From: Olsenella sp. KH3B4 | GTDB taxonomy: Bacteria; Actinomycetota; Coriobacteriia; Coriobacteriales; Atopobiaceae | Direction: 5' to 3' | Assembly (NCBI GenBank): GCA_900111695.1 | Contig: FOHD01000001.1 | Location: 1 to 64,000, forward strand | Length of the DNA stretch: 64,000 nt | Shown here: positions 16,959 through 25,402 of the stretch, in pieces | Layout of the letters: every line of letters starts with the position of its first letter | Numbering within the stretch: the first letter of the stretch is position 1 | The notes under the pieces: model-generated | Databases searched by the model: none | Seen by the model: only the letters and a program-made list of their open reading frames with translations | What the model was told of the DNA's origin: nothing | Made by a program: the position numbers and the translations under genes

Positions 16959-17456
16959 ATGGCAAAGGATTCCAGCTTCGACGTGGTCTCCACGGTCGAC
17001 ATGCAGGAGGTGGACAACGCCTTCCAGCAAGCAACCAGGGAGATTTCCCAGCGCTACGACCTCAAGGGGACCGGCGCGTCGCTCGCCCTTGCCAAGGGTG
17101 AGGGCACCTTCACGGTCGAGGCTCCTTCCGAGTTCGTCGCGGGGCAGGTGCGAGACATTCTTGGATCCAAGCTTGTCAAGCGTGGGGTTGACCTTTCCGC
17201 CCTGCGCTGGGACAAGCCGCAGGCCGCCTCGGGCATGAGCGTCCGACAGCTGGGTCACCTTGTCCAGGGGATTGACGCCGACCTTGCCAAGAAGATCTCG
17301 AAGGACATCCGAGACTCCAAGCTCAAGGCCAAGGCCACCATCGAGGGCGACAAACTCCGCGTGAGCTCTCCCTCTAAGGATGCGCTACAGCAGGTCATCG
17401 CCTTGCTCCGCGGCAACGACTATGGCCAGCCCCTCCAGTACGTCAACTACCGATAG
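16959..17456 (+). CDS. YajQ family nucleotide-binding protein
   Basis: 165 residues; ATG at 16959 after GGGGGAGGATG. Family hallmarks: MAKDSSFDVVSTVDMQEVDNAF at the start, ISQRYDLKGTGASLAL, and C-terminal KAKATIEGDKLRVSSPSKDALQQVI and DYGQPLQYVNYR. Members have two ferredoxin-like halves; some bind cyclic di-GMP or nucleotides, and the role in Actinobacteria is unclear. It lies 9 nt before rimO and is likely co-transcribed with it. Confidence 0.92.
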   Translation: MAKDSSFDVVSTVDMQEVDNAFQQATREISQRYDLKGTGASLALAKGEGTFTVEAPSEFVAGQVRDILGSKLVKRGVDLSALRWDKPQAASGMSVRQLGHLVQGIDADLAKKISKDIRDSKLKAKATIEGDKLRVSSPSKDALQQVIALLRGNDYGQPLQYVNYR

Positions 17457-17465
17457 GGTCAACCA

Positions 17466-18803
17466 ATGCCAAGCATTCTCTTCATCACTCGTGGGTGTGC
17501 CAAGAACGAGGTAGACACCGACCGCATGCGCGCCTTGCTTTTGGGCGCAGGCTACGACGAGACGGACGACCCCGACAAGGCAGACCTTGCGCTGATCAAC
17601 ACCTGCTCATTTCTCGTCTCGGCTACACAGGAGTCGCTCGACACCACGCTCGAGCTCGCGCAGCAAGAGGAGGGGGAGGGGCACACGCTCCCCATCGTGA
17701 TGTGCGGCTGCGTGCCCTCGCGCTATGGCGCTCCGCTCGCCGACGAGCTTCCAGAGGTCTCGGCGTTCGTGAACGCTGACGATGAGGACGGGATCGTAGG
17801 CGTGGTGGATGACGTGCTGGGCCTTGAGCGCGACGTTGCGCCAGGCGTCCCACAGGGGGTTCTTCGCACGGTTGACGGGGCAAGCGCGTACGTCAAGATT
17901 TCCGAGGGCTGCGACAGGTTTTGTGCCTTCTGCGCGATTCCCTACATCCGCGGCCGCTACCACTCCCGCGACTCGCGCGAGATCTGCGACGAGGTTCGCT
18001 CTCTTATGGAGGGCGGCGTACGTGAGATCGTGCTTATCGGGCAGGATACCGGCATCTGGGGCTCCGATTTCGAGCAGCCCCGCACCCTGGCCTCGCTCCT
18101 CCGCGAGGTTGCCGAGGTTATTCACCCCTATGGTGGCTGGGTGCGCGTTCTCTACCTGCAGCCCGAGGGCATGACCGAAGAGCTCGTCTCAACCATTCGC
18201 GACGTCCCCGAGGTGCTCCCCTACATCGACATCCCTATCCAGCACTGCTCCGCCACCGTGCTAGAGCGCATGGGCCGCAAGGGCTCCGCCGAGGAGTTCT
18301 CCGCACTCTTTGCGCACCTGCGCAAGGAGATCCCCGGCATGGTGCTTCGCACGACGGCGATGGCGGGCTTTCCAGGCGAGACGGACGAAGAGGCCCAGGA
18401 GCTGCTTGACTTCCTCCAAGACGAGGAGTTTGACTACTGCTCCGTCTTCACGTACTCCCCTGAAGAGGGTACGCGCGCCGCAGCTATGCCCGACCAGGTG
18501 CCCGACGACATCAAGACCGAGCGCACGCAGCGACTCATTGACCTCACTGAGCAGCTTGGCTTTGCCGCTGCGGAGCGGCATGTGGGCGAGCGTGTGCGTG
18601 TCATCATTGACGGCGTGGAGGATGGGCCAGACGGCGCCGAGTTCATTGGCCACGCATGGTTCCAGGCGCCGGACTCCGACGGGGTCGTGCACATCGAGAG
18701 TGGGGACCTTGCTGTTGGCGACGTCGTGACCTGCGATCTTGTCGACTCGTTCACCTACGACCTTGTAGGCGAAGTTGTCGAGGATGAGGAGAGCGCGCGA
18801 TGA
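17466..18803 (+). CDS. rimO: Ribosomal protein S12 methylthiotransferase RimO
   Basis: 445 residues. A radical-SAM enzyme that adds a methylthio group to an aspartate of ribosomal protein S12. The N-terminal UPF0004 domain has its cluster cysteines in RGCAKNEVDTDRM, NTCSFLVSA and MCGCVPSR. The radical-SAM motif CDRFCAFCAIP lies near residue 148. A TRAM domain closes the protein (RVRVIIDGVEDG). SEGCDRF with the VLIGQDTGIWG segment favours RimO over MiaB, which is present separately at 25.4 kb. The stop overlaps the pgsA start by 4 nt. Confidence 0.93.
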   Translation: MPSILFITRGCAKNEVDTDRMRALLLGAGYDETDDPDKADLALINTCSFLVSATQESLDTTLELAQQEEGEGHTLPIVMCGCVPSRYGAPLADELPEVSAFVNADDEDGIVGVVDDVLGLERDVAPGVPQGVLRTVDGASAYVKISEGCDRFCAFCAIPYIRGRYHSRDSREICDEVRSLMEGGVREIVLIGQDTGIWGSDFEQPRTLASLLREVAEVIHPYGGWVRVLYLQPEGMTEELVSTIRDVPEVLPYIDIPIQHCSATVLERMGRKGSAEEFSALFAHLRKEIPGMVLRTTAMAGFPGETDEEAQELLDFLQDEEFDYCSVFTYSPEEGTRAAAMPDQVPDDIKTERTQRLIDLTEQLGFAAAERHVGERVRVIIDGVEDGPDGAEFIGHAWFQAPDSDGVVHIESGDLAVGDVVTCDLVDSFTYDLVGEVVEDEESAR

Positions 18804-19417
18804 GCGCTGCAACCTCGAACGGAGATCACGGCCATACCCCGTCTATCTGGACGCCCGCAAATGTCGTGACCTGCATCCGCGTAGTTGCCGTCCCCCTGTG
18901 GCTCCTCGTGGCAGAGCTTTCTCCTGCCGCGGGCATTGGCTCCGCTCGGTCTGTGGGGGTCTTTCTCTTCTTTGTGGCGCTCTCCCTCACCGACAAGCTC
19001 GATGGCTATCTGGCGCGCAGCAGAAACGAGGTCACGACCTTTGGAAAGTTCCTCGACCCCATTGCCGACAAACTCGTTGTGGTGGTAGCCCTGTGCTTCC
19101 TTCTCGAGCGAGGCGAGGTCTCCTCGTGGGTGCTGCTGGTGATTGTCGCACGTGAGTTTCTCGTGTCTGGCCTGCGCATGGTGGTGGCCTCCGCAGGTAC
19201 CGTGATTGCCGCATCGCCTCTGGGCAAGGGCAAGACGGCCGTCACCATGGTTGCCATCTCCGCGCTGCTCTTGGCCATGGCTCTACCTGCGGGCATAGTA
19301 TCGGGTGGGTTTGAGCTCATTGGCCAGATTCTCATGGTTGCTGCCGTTATTCTCACGGCATGGTCGGGCATCGACTACTTCGTGAAGGCCTGGTCCTTCA
19401 TTGCTGGGGAGCGATAG
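18800..19417 (+). CDS. pgsA: CDP-diacylglycerol-glycerol-3-phosphate 3-phosphatidyltransferase
   Basis: 205 residues, multi-pass membrane enzyme. The CDP-alcohol phosphotransferase signature is complete: DKLDGYLARSRNEVTTFGKF followed by LDPIADK. It makes phosphatidylglycerophosphate, the first committed step to phosphatidylglycerol. The N-terminus TPANVVTCIRVVAVPLWLL is typical of PgsA. Its ATG overlaps the rimO stop by 4 nt and the next gene begins 2 nt after its stop, so rimO-pgsA-cinA looks like one operon. A second homologue lies at 44.8-45.5 kb. Confidence 0.92.
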   Translation: MSAATSNGDHGHTPSIWTPANVVTCIRVVAVPLWLLVAELSPAAGIGSARSVGVFLFFVALSLTDKLDGYLARSRNEVTTFGKFLDPIADKLVVVVALCFLLERGEVSSWVLLVIVAREFLVSGLRMVVASAGTVIAASPLGKGKTAVTMVAISALLLAMALPAGIVSGGFELIGQILMVAAVILTAWSGIDYFVKAWSFIAGER

Positions 19418-19419
19418 CT

Positions 19420-19944
19420 ATGGTTCCATCAGTTATCTTCGACGGTGAGACGCTCGACGCCTGCGAGGCCCTTGTTGCCGCGTGCCGTGCTTCCGGTGTC
19501 ACCGTGGGTACGGCGGAATCCTGCACCGGTGGCCTCGTTGCTTCCGCAATCACCGCCATCCCTGGGTCCTCCGAGGCCATCCGCGGTGGCGTCGTGAGCT
19601 ATGCCATCCCCGTAAAGCACGAAGTTCTTGGTGTCTCGAACAGTATTCTTGACGCTCCGGGCGTGGGAGCAGTCTCAAGCGAGTGTGCTGCTGCCATGGC
19701 CGAGGGCGCTCGCCGGGTGCTTGGCTGCGACGTTGCCGTCTCGGTGACGGGCATCGCTGGCCCCGGCGGCGAGGAGCCGGGCAAGCCCGTGGGCACCGTG
19801 TGGTTGGGGCTTGCCACTCCTAGCTCGACGCGAACCTTCCCCAACCTCTTCGAGGGCAACAGGGGAGAGGTCCGTGCTCGTGCCGTTCGACGCGCTCTCG
19901 AACTTCTTGCGCAGGGCGTCAGGGATGCTGCCGAGAAGGACTAG
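19420..19944 (+). CDS. pncC: CinA C-terminal domain protein (nicotinamide-nucleotide amidase PncC type)
   Basis: 174 residues from ATG 19420. The protein corresponds to the CinA C-terminal domain alone: VGTAESCTGGLVASAITAIPGSS, GGVVSYAIPVKHEVLGV, AVSVTGIAGPGGEEPGKPVG and GTVWLGLA. Stand-alone forms deamidate NMN to nicotinate mononucleotide. The N-terminal molybdopterin-binding-like domain of full CinA is absent. It sits between pgsA and recA, its usual place in Gram-positives. The 226 nt after it hold the recA promoter and no other gene. Confidence 0.9.
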   Translation: MVPSVIFDGETLDACEALVAACRASGVTVGTAESCTGGLVASAITAIPGSSEAIRGGVVSYAIPVKHEVLGVSNSILDAPGVGAVSSECAAAMAEGARRVLGCDVAVSVTGIAGPGGEEPGKPVGTVWLGLATPSSTRTFPNLFEGNRGEVRARAVRRALELLAQGVRDAAEKD

Positions 19945-20113
19945 TTCCGTTTTTTCACTACGGGTTTTTGTTGGGCGAAGCCCTCTCTGGGATGCCACAT
20001 TTTCGCAGGCAGAGGCCCGTGTCTGTCAGAATCGTGGCGGCCGTGCGACAGCGGCGTGCTCGCGCGGCGTCAACCTAGTGCAAGGGCTCACCTGTACGCT
20101 TTGTCTAGCGATG

Positions 20114-20142
20114 TTGACTACGAACGGATGTTCGTATATCAT
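20114..20142 (+). promoter_or_regulatory. recA promoter with SOS (LexA) box
   Basis: TTGACT (20114-20119), a 17 nt spacer and TATCAT (20137-20142) make a good sigma-70-type promoter. The spacer holds CGAACGGATGTTCG (20121-20134), a perfect CGAAC-N4-GTTCG palindrome of the Gram-positive LexA type. LexA bound there would block polymerase. lexA itself is at 30 kb. Confidence 0.85.
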
Positions 20143-20170
20143 CGAGGAAGCCAACAGATGAGGAGCGAGC

Positions 20171-21271
20171 ATGGCCAAGAGCAAGGGAACGGTCAAAGAG
20201 GTCAACCATCCAGAGACCACTGAGGAGCGCGACAAGGCGCTTGAGGTCACTACCCAAGAGATAGAGAAGAAGTTCGGTAAGGGCGCCATCATGCGCTACG
20301 GTGATGACAGTGCCAGCCTAGAGGTCGAAGCCATCCCCACGGGATCACTTGCGCTCGATGCCGCCCTTGGCATAGGCGGCGTGCCCCGTGGCCGCATCGT
20401 CGAGATCTATGGTCCCGAGTCCTCGGGCAAGACCACACTCTCTCTCGAGATTCTGGCTGAGGCGCAAGCCATGGGAGGTGTCGTCGCATTCATCGATGCC
20501 GAGCACGCCCTTGATCCGGGCTATGCTGCTCGTATCGGCGTTGACATCGACGAAGTCCTCATCTCGCAGCCGGACACGGGCGAACAGGCGCTCGAGATTT
20601 GCGACATGCTCGTCCGTTCTGGTGCCATCGACGTGGTGGTCATAGACTCGGTGGCCGCCCTTGTCCCACGTGCCGAGATCGAGGGCGAGATTGGTGACAC
20701 CACAGTGGGACTTCAGGCTCGTCTCATGAGCCAGGCCCTCCGCAAGCTCGCGGGTTCTCTCTCCAAGTCAAACACCACCTGCATCTTCATCAACCAGTTG
20801 CGCGAGAAGATCGGCGTCATGTTTGGCAACCCAGAGACCACGCCCGGCGGCCGCGCCCTCAAGTTCTTCTCGTCGGTCCGCATGGACATCAGGCGCGTGG
20901 ACAGCATCAAGGTCAACGGTGAGGTCGTTGGCAACCGCGTGAGGGTCAAGGTCGTCAAGAACAAGGTCGCTCCTCCGTTCAAGTCTGCCGAGTTCGACAT
21001 CATGTATGGTACGGGCATTTCCAAGGAGGGGTCGGTGCTTGACATGGCGGTCGAGTACCAGATCGTCGACAAGTCCGGTTCCTGGTTCACGTACGAGGGC
21101 GAGCGACTTGGCCAGGGCCGTGAGGCGGCCAAGACATTCCTCGCTTCCAACCCAGATCTCCTGGAGGAGATAGACCATAAGGTCCGCGTGGCCTGTGGTC
21201 TTGTCCTCGGTGATGAACGCGTTGGGGAGCCGGTCGAGGGTGCTGCTGCCAGTTCTGGGGACGTCCAGTAG
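20171..21271 (+). CDS. recA: Recombinase RecA
   Basis: 366 residues; ATG at 20171 after GAGGAGCGAGC. Walker [10 protein letters not shown] near residue 80, [41 protein letters not shown] (Walker B), and the L2 segment [20 protein letters not shown] are all intact. It forms filaments on single-stranded DNA, drives strand exchange and triggers LexA self-cleavage. The promoter carries an SOS box. The stop overlaps the recX start by one base. Confidence 0.97.
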   Translation: MAKSKGTVKEVNHPETTEERDKALEVTTQEIEKKFGKGAIMRYGDDSASLEVEAIPTGSLALDAALGIGGVPRGRIVEIYGPESSGKTTLSLEILAEAQAMGGVVAFIDAEHALDPGYAARIGVDIDEVLISQPDTGEQALEICDMLVRSGAIDVVVIDSVAALVPRAEIEGEIGDTTVGLQARLMSQALRKLAGSLSKSNTTCIFINQLREKIGVMFGNPETTPGGRALKFFSSVRMDIRRVDSIKVNGEVVGNRVRVKVVKNKVAPPFKSAEFDIMYGTGISKEGSVLDMAVEYQIVDKSGSWFTYEGERLGQGREAAKTFLASNPDLLEEIDHKVRVACGLVLGDERVGEPVEGAAASSGDVQ

Positions 21272-21981
21272 TGACGCGTGCCAACAAGGGCGCATGGCCC
21301 AAGACAGACCTTGACTGGGAGGTCCGCCTGCCCCAGCGCGGAACGCGCGGCCTGGGGCAGGCGGTTCCCCGCGCCGAGGTCATACTACGAACAACCCAGC
21401 GTGGCGAGGAGCACATCCACGTGCCGCCTGCGGTGGCGCGCGCCCTCGACGCCAAGGCAAGGGCACGGGAGCTACTCCCGTCCTCGCGTGCGGAGCTCAT
21501 GTTCGCGATGGGGGAGGTCTCACGGAAGTGCGCCATGGAGCGCGCGGCGGCGCTCATCGATCGTAGGGACTACTCCGAGGGAGAGCTTTCCTCTCGGCTG
21601 GCGCGTGACGGCTATGCTGCTCAGACGGTTGAGACCACGGTGCGAAGGTCTGTCGAGTGCGGTCTTGTCGACAACGCCCGCTTTGCAGACGCCTTCATTC
21701 GCTCCAAGCTTGCCCAGGGTTGGGGAAGGGTACGCATCGAGCGTGAGCTCTCGCGTCGAGGCGTCGATGCGAGCGGCGTTCCTGGCTGGCCAGAGCTCTA
21801 CCTCACGGATGAGACCGAGGAAAACACTGCCTACGAACTTGCCTCCAGGCGACGTCTCACAGGCAAGAACGATTACGAGAAGATTGTTCGGTTCCTCTCC
21901 TCGAGGGGTTTCCCGCTCGGCCTTGCCACCCGCACGGCTCGTCGCGTGCTGGAAGAGCGCCGGGAGCAGGAAAATCTGTAA
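21271..21981 (+). CDS. recX: RecX family regulator of RecA
   Basis: 236 residues from a GTG at 21271 that overlaps the recA TAG by one base. RecX proteins bind the RecA filament groove and limit its activity. The helical core is present: CAMERAAALIDRRDYSEGEL, GLVDNARFADAFIRSKLAQG, GRVRIERELSRRGV, and a C-terminal NDYEKIVRFLSSRGF. The first 80 residues (LPQRGTRGLGQAV) are a lineage-specific extension. Tight overlap with recA implies coupled translation and SOS induction. Confidence 0.85.
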   Translation: MTRANKGAWPKTDLDWEVRLPQRGTRGLGQAVPRAEVILRTTQRGEEHIHVPPAVARALDAKARARELLPSSRAELMFAMGEVSRKCAMERAAALIDRRDYSEGELSSRLARDGYAAQTVETTVRRSVECGLVDNARFADAFIRSKLAQGWGRVRIERELSRRGVDASGVPGWPELYLTDETEENTAYELASRRRLTGKNDYEKIVRFLSSRGFPLGLATRTARRVLEERREQENL

Positions 21982-22055
21982 CAGGACATACGTCTCCACT
22001 GTCCACATATTCCGTGAAGCGCGCTGGGTTTGGGTGTGGGCGGTACCACAACGGT

Positions 22056-22231
22056 TTGACAGGTATCAAATGCGAACATATGATTGAAAAGCCTGAGAGC
22101 GTATCTTCCGCTGGTTTACCAGCTGTGCATTGTTTTGGTTTCACTGCGTCAGCATCATGGACCGTCATGTTTTTTTGGCATCTGCGGCCGGATACCCCCG
22201 ATGGCGGGTTCCCCAACGTTGTGCGTTGGGG
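22056..22231 (+). promoter_or_regulatory. RNase Y promoter and leader with hairpin
   Basis: TTGACA (22056-22061), 17 nt spacer and TATGAT (22079-22084) form a near-consensus promoter. CGAACATATGATTG (22073-22086) overlaps the -10: one half matches the LexA box fully, the other half weakly. The transcript would have a leader of about 180 nt with a perfect 8 bp hairpin (22211-22218 / 22224-22231, loop TTGTG), about 40 nt before the start. No T-run follows, so it is not an obvious terminator. Confidence 0.65.
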
Positions 22232-22273
22232 TCTCCTGAACAATCTCGTGATTTCGTCATCTGAGGAGTAGCC

Positions 22274-23824
22274 ATGGAACTTGTCATAGGGATTATCTGT
22301 CTAGCTGTGGGAGCTGGGTTGGCGTACTTCTTCCTCGCGGGGAAGAGCAACTCCAAGCTCAAGTCTGCAAACGAGCAGATCGAGAGCGCGCGGGGGAAGG
22401 CCGAGCGCATCACCTCTGAGGCGCGCCGTCAGGCGGACACCGCCAAGAAGGAGGCCGTTCTCGAGGCCAAGGAGGAGATTCTGCAGCTCAAGCAGAATTC
22501 CGAAGCTGAGGAGAAGAAGCGCAAGGGCGAGCTCCAGTCTATGGAGGGTCGCATCATGCAGCGCGAGGAGTCCCTCGACCGCCGCAACGATGCCTTGGAT
22601 AAGCGCGAGCGTCAGCTGTCGGGGCTCCAGAGCCAGCTCGATCGTCGCAAGAACGACCTCGATGCCCTCGAGGGCAAGCAGACCACCGAGCTTGAGCGCA
22701 TTGCTGGTCTCTCCAAGGACGAGGCTCATGACGAGCTCATCTCTCGCGTCCGCGCCGAGAGCGTGCGTGACGAGGCCCAGATTCTTCGCGAGGCCGAGCA
22801 GAACGTCCGCGCCAAGGCCGACAAGACCGCGCGCGAGATTATCTCGACGGCCATCCAGCGTTGTGCCGCCGACCAGGCGGGCGAGATAACCGTCACCTCC
22901 GTGCACATTCCCTCCGATGACCTTAAGGGCCGCATCATCGGCCGTGAAGGCAGGAACATCCGCACCTTTGAGCAGGTCTCTGGCGTTTCGCTCGTCATCG
23001 ACGACACTCCCGAGACCGTTGTCCTCTCGAGCTTTGACCCCGTTCGTCGAGAGACGGCTCGCGTGGCCCTCGAGAACCTCATCGCTGATGGACGCATTCA
23101 CCCCGCGCGCATCGAGGAGCTTTACAAGAAGGCAGAGGACCTTGTCAACGAGCGCGTTCGCGAGGCGGGCGAGCAGGCGGCCTTTGACGCCGGAATCCAT
23201 GACCTTCACCCCGAGATCGTGAAGACCCTCGGTGCGCTCAAGTACCGCACCTCCTTTGGTCAGAACGTCCTCTCGCACTCCATTCAGGTTTCCGCGCTCT
23301 GCGGCATTATGGCCTCAGAGCTTGGCATGGACCCTGCCGCAGCAAAGCGTGCTGGCCTTCTGCACGACATCGGCAAGGCCATCGACCACGAGGTCGAGGG
23401 ACCGCACGCGGTGATTGGCGCCGACCTTGCCCGTCGCTATGGCGAGCGTCCCGAGATCGTTCACGCCATCGAGGCGCACCACGCCGATGTCGACCCTGAT
23501 ACCGTTCTCGACGTTCTCGTACAGGCCGCAGACGCCATCTCCGCAGCCCGTCCCGGCGCGCGCCGCGAGTCTGCCGAGACCTACATCAAGCGCCTCGAGA
23601 AGCTCGAGGAGATCTCGAACGCCCACGAAGGCGTCGAGCGTACCTACGCCATGCAGGCTGGCCGTGAGCTTCACGTGATGGTCGAGCCCGAGAAGATCTC
23701 TGACGCGCAGGCAACCGTGCTTGCACACGACATAGCCAAGCAGATTGAGGACGAGATGGAGTACCCCGGCCAGGTCCGCGTGGTTGTCATCCGTGAGTCC
23801 CGCGCTGTCGACGTTGCCAAGTAA
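22274..23824 (+). CDS. rny: Ribonuclease Y
   Basis: 516 residues; GAGGAGTAGCC precedes ATG 22274. The N-terminal membrane helix (LVIGIICLAVGAGLAYFFLA) is followed by a long coiled coil (about 30-200), a KH RNA-binding domain (GRIIGREGRNIRTFEQVSGV, near 215) and an HD domain with LLHDIGKAIDHE near 364. This is the membrane-anchored endonuclease that starts bulk mRNA decay in Gram-positives. The next gene starts 16 nt downstream. Confidence 0.95.
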   Translation: MELVIGIICLAVGAGLAYFFLAGKSNSKLKSANEQIESARGKAERITSEARRQADTAKKEAVLEAKEEILQLKQNSEAEEKKRKGELQSMEGRIMQREESLDRRNDALDKRERQLSGLQSQLDRRKNDLDALEGKQTTELERIAGLSKDEAHDELISRVRAESVRDEAQILREAEQNVRAKADKTAREIISTAIQRCAADQAGEITVTSVHIPSDDLKGRIIGREGRNIRTFEQVSGVSLVIDDTPETVVLSSFDPVRRETARVALENLIADGRIHPARIEELYKKAEDLVNERVREAGEQAAFDAGIHDLHPEIVKTLGALKYRTSFGQNVLSHSIQVSALCGIMASELGMDPAAAKRAGLLHDIGKAIDHEVEGPHAVIGADLARRYGERPEIVHAIEAHHADVDPDTVLDVLVQAADAISAARPGARRESAETYIKRLEKLEEISNAHEGVERTYAMQAGRELHVMVEPEKISDAQATVLAHDIAKQIEDEMEYPGQVRVVVIRESRAVDVAK

Positions 23825-23839
23825 TCGAGAGGCGGCACC

Positions 23840-24937
23840 GTGGCAGGTGAGCAAGGGTCCAGTTCGGGCGATCTGGCCGATTTCGTCTCTCGTATGGGTG
23901 GCGAGCGATCGCTTCGGGTCGAGGAGAACCTCGGCGAGGGCTATGTCCGCCTCCGCGTTGCGGAGGCGGAGCGCCGCCAGGCAAAGCATGACATTCGCTG
24001 CGTGGAGGACATGGTAATAGAGCTTCTCCGCAACTCTCGCGACGCGGGCGCAAAGCGCATCTACCTCGCCACATCCCGCGAAGGCGACCTTCGCACCACT
24101 ACTATCCTCGACGACGGCTCTGGTGTCCCGCAAGACATGCAGGAGCGCATCTTCGAGGCCCGCGTGACGTCAAAGCTCGAGAGCGTTCATGTGGACAGAT
24201 GGGGCGTTCACGGCCGAGGCATGGCACTTTACTCCGTGAGGGAGAATGCCGTGTCCGCGCATGTGGCGTCCTCCGCACTCGGCAAGGGCACGTCGATAAG
24301 CGTCGTTACCGATGCTACCAAGCTCGCCGAGCGGGCGGACCAGTCCACCTGGCCTACGCTCGGCGAGGACGAGGATGGCAAACGCACCTGCGCTCGTGGT
24401 CCTCACAACATTGTACGCACCTGCTGCGAGTTTGCGCTCGAGGAGTACGGGACCTGCGAGGTCTATGTGGGCTCTCCGGCAGAGATTGCGGCGACAGCCC
24501 GTGCCCGTGTCACCCCATCCGTCGATGGCTCCGATCTGCTCTTCATTGACGACTTGAGTGCCCTTCCTGTTTTGGAGCGTCTTCGTGCGGCAGCGGATGC
24601 CAGGGAGCTTCTCTCTGTCTGCAGGGGGCTCGGCCTGGAGATGAGCGAACGGACGGCCCACCGCGTGGTCGCGGGGCAAATCAAGCCCTTGCGAAGCGTC
24701 GCCTCGCGCATGCTTCGCAAGGCAGATGCCCCAACTGGTCCTAAGCCCATTGACCTCTACCGTGACAGGCGGGGCCTCAAGCTCTCAAAGCCCGATGCAG
24801 AGGAGTTCTCGCGTGTGCTGGCGAAAGACTTCTCCTTCATTGAGGATCGTTATTACGTCTCGTTGGTGAACGACCCCAAGGTGAGGGTTGGCAAGGGTCG
24901 CATCACCGTGACCTTTGACTTGGAGGAAGCTGACTAG
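23840..24937 (+). CDS. GHKL-family ATPase of unknown role, between rny and spoVS
   Basis: 365 residues from GTG 23840. The N-terminal half is a GHKL (HSP90/MutL/histidine kinase) ATP-binding fold: N box MVIELLRNSRDAGAKR (about 57-72), G1 LDDGSGVPQDM, and G2 RWGVHGRGMALYSV. No phospho-acceptor histidine domain and no membrane segment are seen, so it is not an ordinary sensor kinase. Residues about 200-365 match no family I recognise; they include a helical stretch (ARELLSVCRGLGLEM) and a basic patch. It lies between rny and spoVS, where Bacillus subtilis has ymdB. I infer a soluble ATPase tied to RNase Y or cell-fate control. Confidence 0.75.
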   Translation: MAGEQGSSSGDLADFVSRMGGERSLRVEENLGEGYVRLRVAEAERRQAKHDIRCVEDMVIELLRNSRDAGAKRIYLATSREGDLRTTTILDDGSGVPQDMQERIFEARVTSKLESVHVDRWGVHGRGMALYSVRENAVSAHVASSALGKGTSISVVTDATKLAERADQSTWPTLGEDEDGKRTCARGPHNIVRTCCEFALEEYGTCEVYVGSPAEIAATARARVTPSVDGSDLLFIDDLSALPVLERLRAAADARELLSVCRGLGLEMSERTAHRVVAGQIKPLRSVASRMLRKADAPTGPKPIDLYRDRRGLKLSKPDAEEFSRVLAKDFSFIEDRYYVSLVNDPKVRVGKGRITVTFDLEEAD

Positions 24938-24978
24938 ACGTCCGTGCCAAGTGGTACCTCTGGAATTACACTTCCCGT

Positions 24979-25006
24979 TTGCATAAACTAGCTGGGACAT
25001 TACAAT
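24979..25006 (+). promoter_or_regulatory. Probable spoVS promoter
   Basis: TTGCAT (24979-24984), 16 nt, TACAAT (25001-25006), in an A/T-rich gap about 80 nt upstream of the SpoVS start. It would give spoVS-miaB-miaA-hflX their own promoter. Confidence 0.55.
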
Positions 25007-25084
25007 CGTTCATATATACATTTTCACCACGGTCGTCCAATCGCACCACACTGACAACCACTGCACTATTGGAGTATCAGCAGC

Positions 25085-25402
25085 ATGGATTTCTTGAAGG
25101 TCTCGAGCAAGTCGTCTCCGGCATCGGTTGCCGGAGCCATAGCTGGCATGGTAAAGGATGGGGTTCCCGTCAACATGCAGTGTGTGGGGGCTGGTGCGGT
25201 CAATCAGGCCGTGAAGGCGCTCGCCATTGCACGCGGTTTTCTCATCCCCACGGGCGTTGACATTTCCTGCGCCCCCACCTTCTCCGACATCGATATCGCT
25301 GGCGAGAAGCGCACGGCGATTCGCTTTGCCGTCTATGTTCACAGGCTCACCCCGCAGAGCACCTCGGCAGATGCTGTTGACAATGGGGAAGTGGTCGCGT
25401 AG
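25085..25402 (+). CDS. spoVS: SpoVS (stage V sporulation protein S) homologue
   Basis: 105 residues. Full-length member of this Alba-like small-protein family: MDFLKVSSKSSPASVAGAIA, VNMQCVGAGAVNQAVKALAI, ARGFLIPTGVDISCAPTF and KRTAIRFAVYVHR. In Bacillus it affects septation and sporulation; non-sporulating lineages keep it too, and a nucleic-acid-binding role has been suggested. miaB follows directly: the stop is at 25400-25402 and the next ATG at 25403. Confidence 0.93.
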   Translation: MDFLKVSSKSSPASVAGAIAGMVKDGVPVNMQCVGAGAVNQAVKALAIARGFLIPTGVDISCAPTFSDIDIAGEKRTAIRFAVYVHRLTPQSTSADAVDNGEVVA

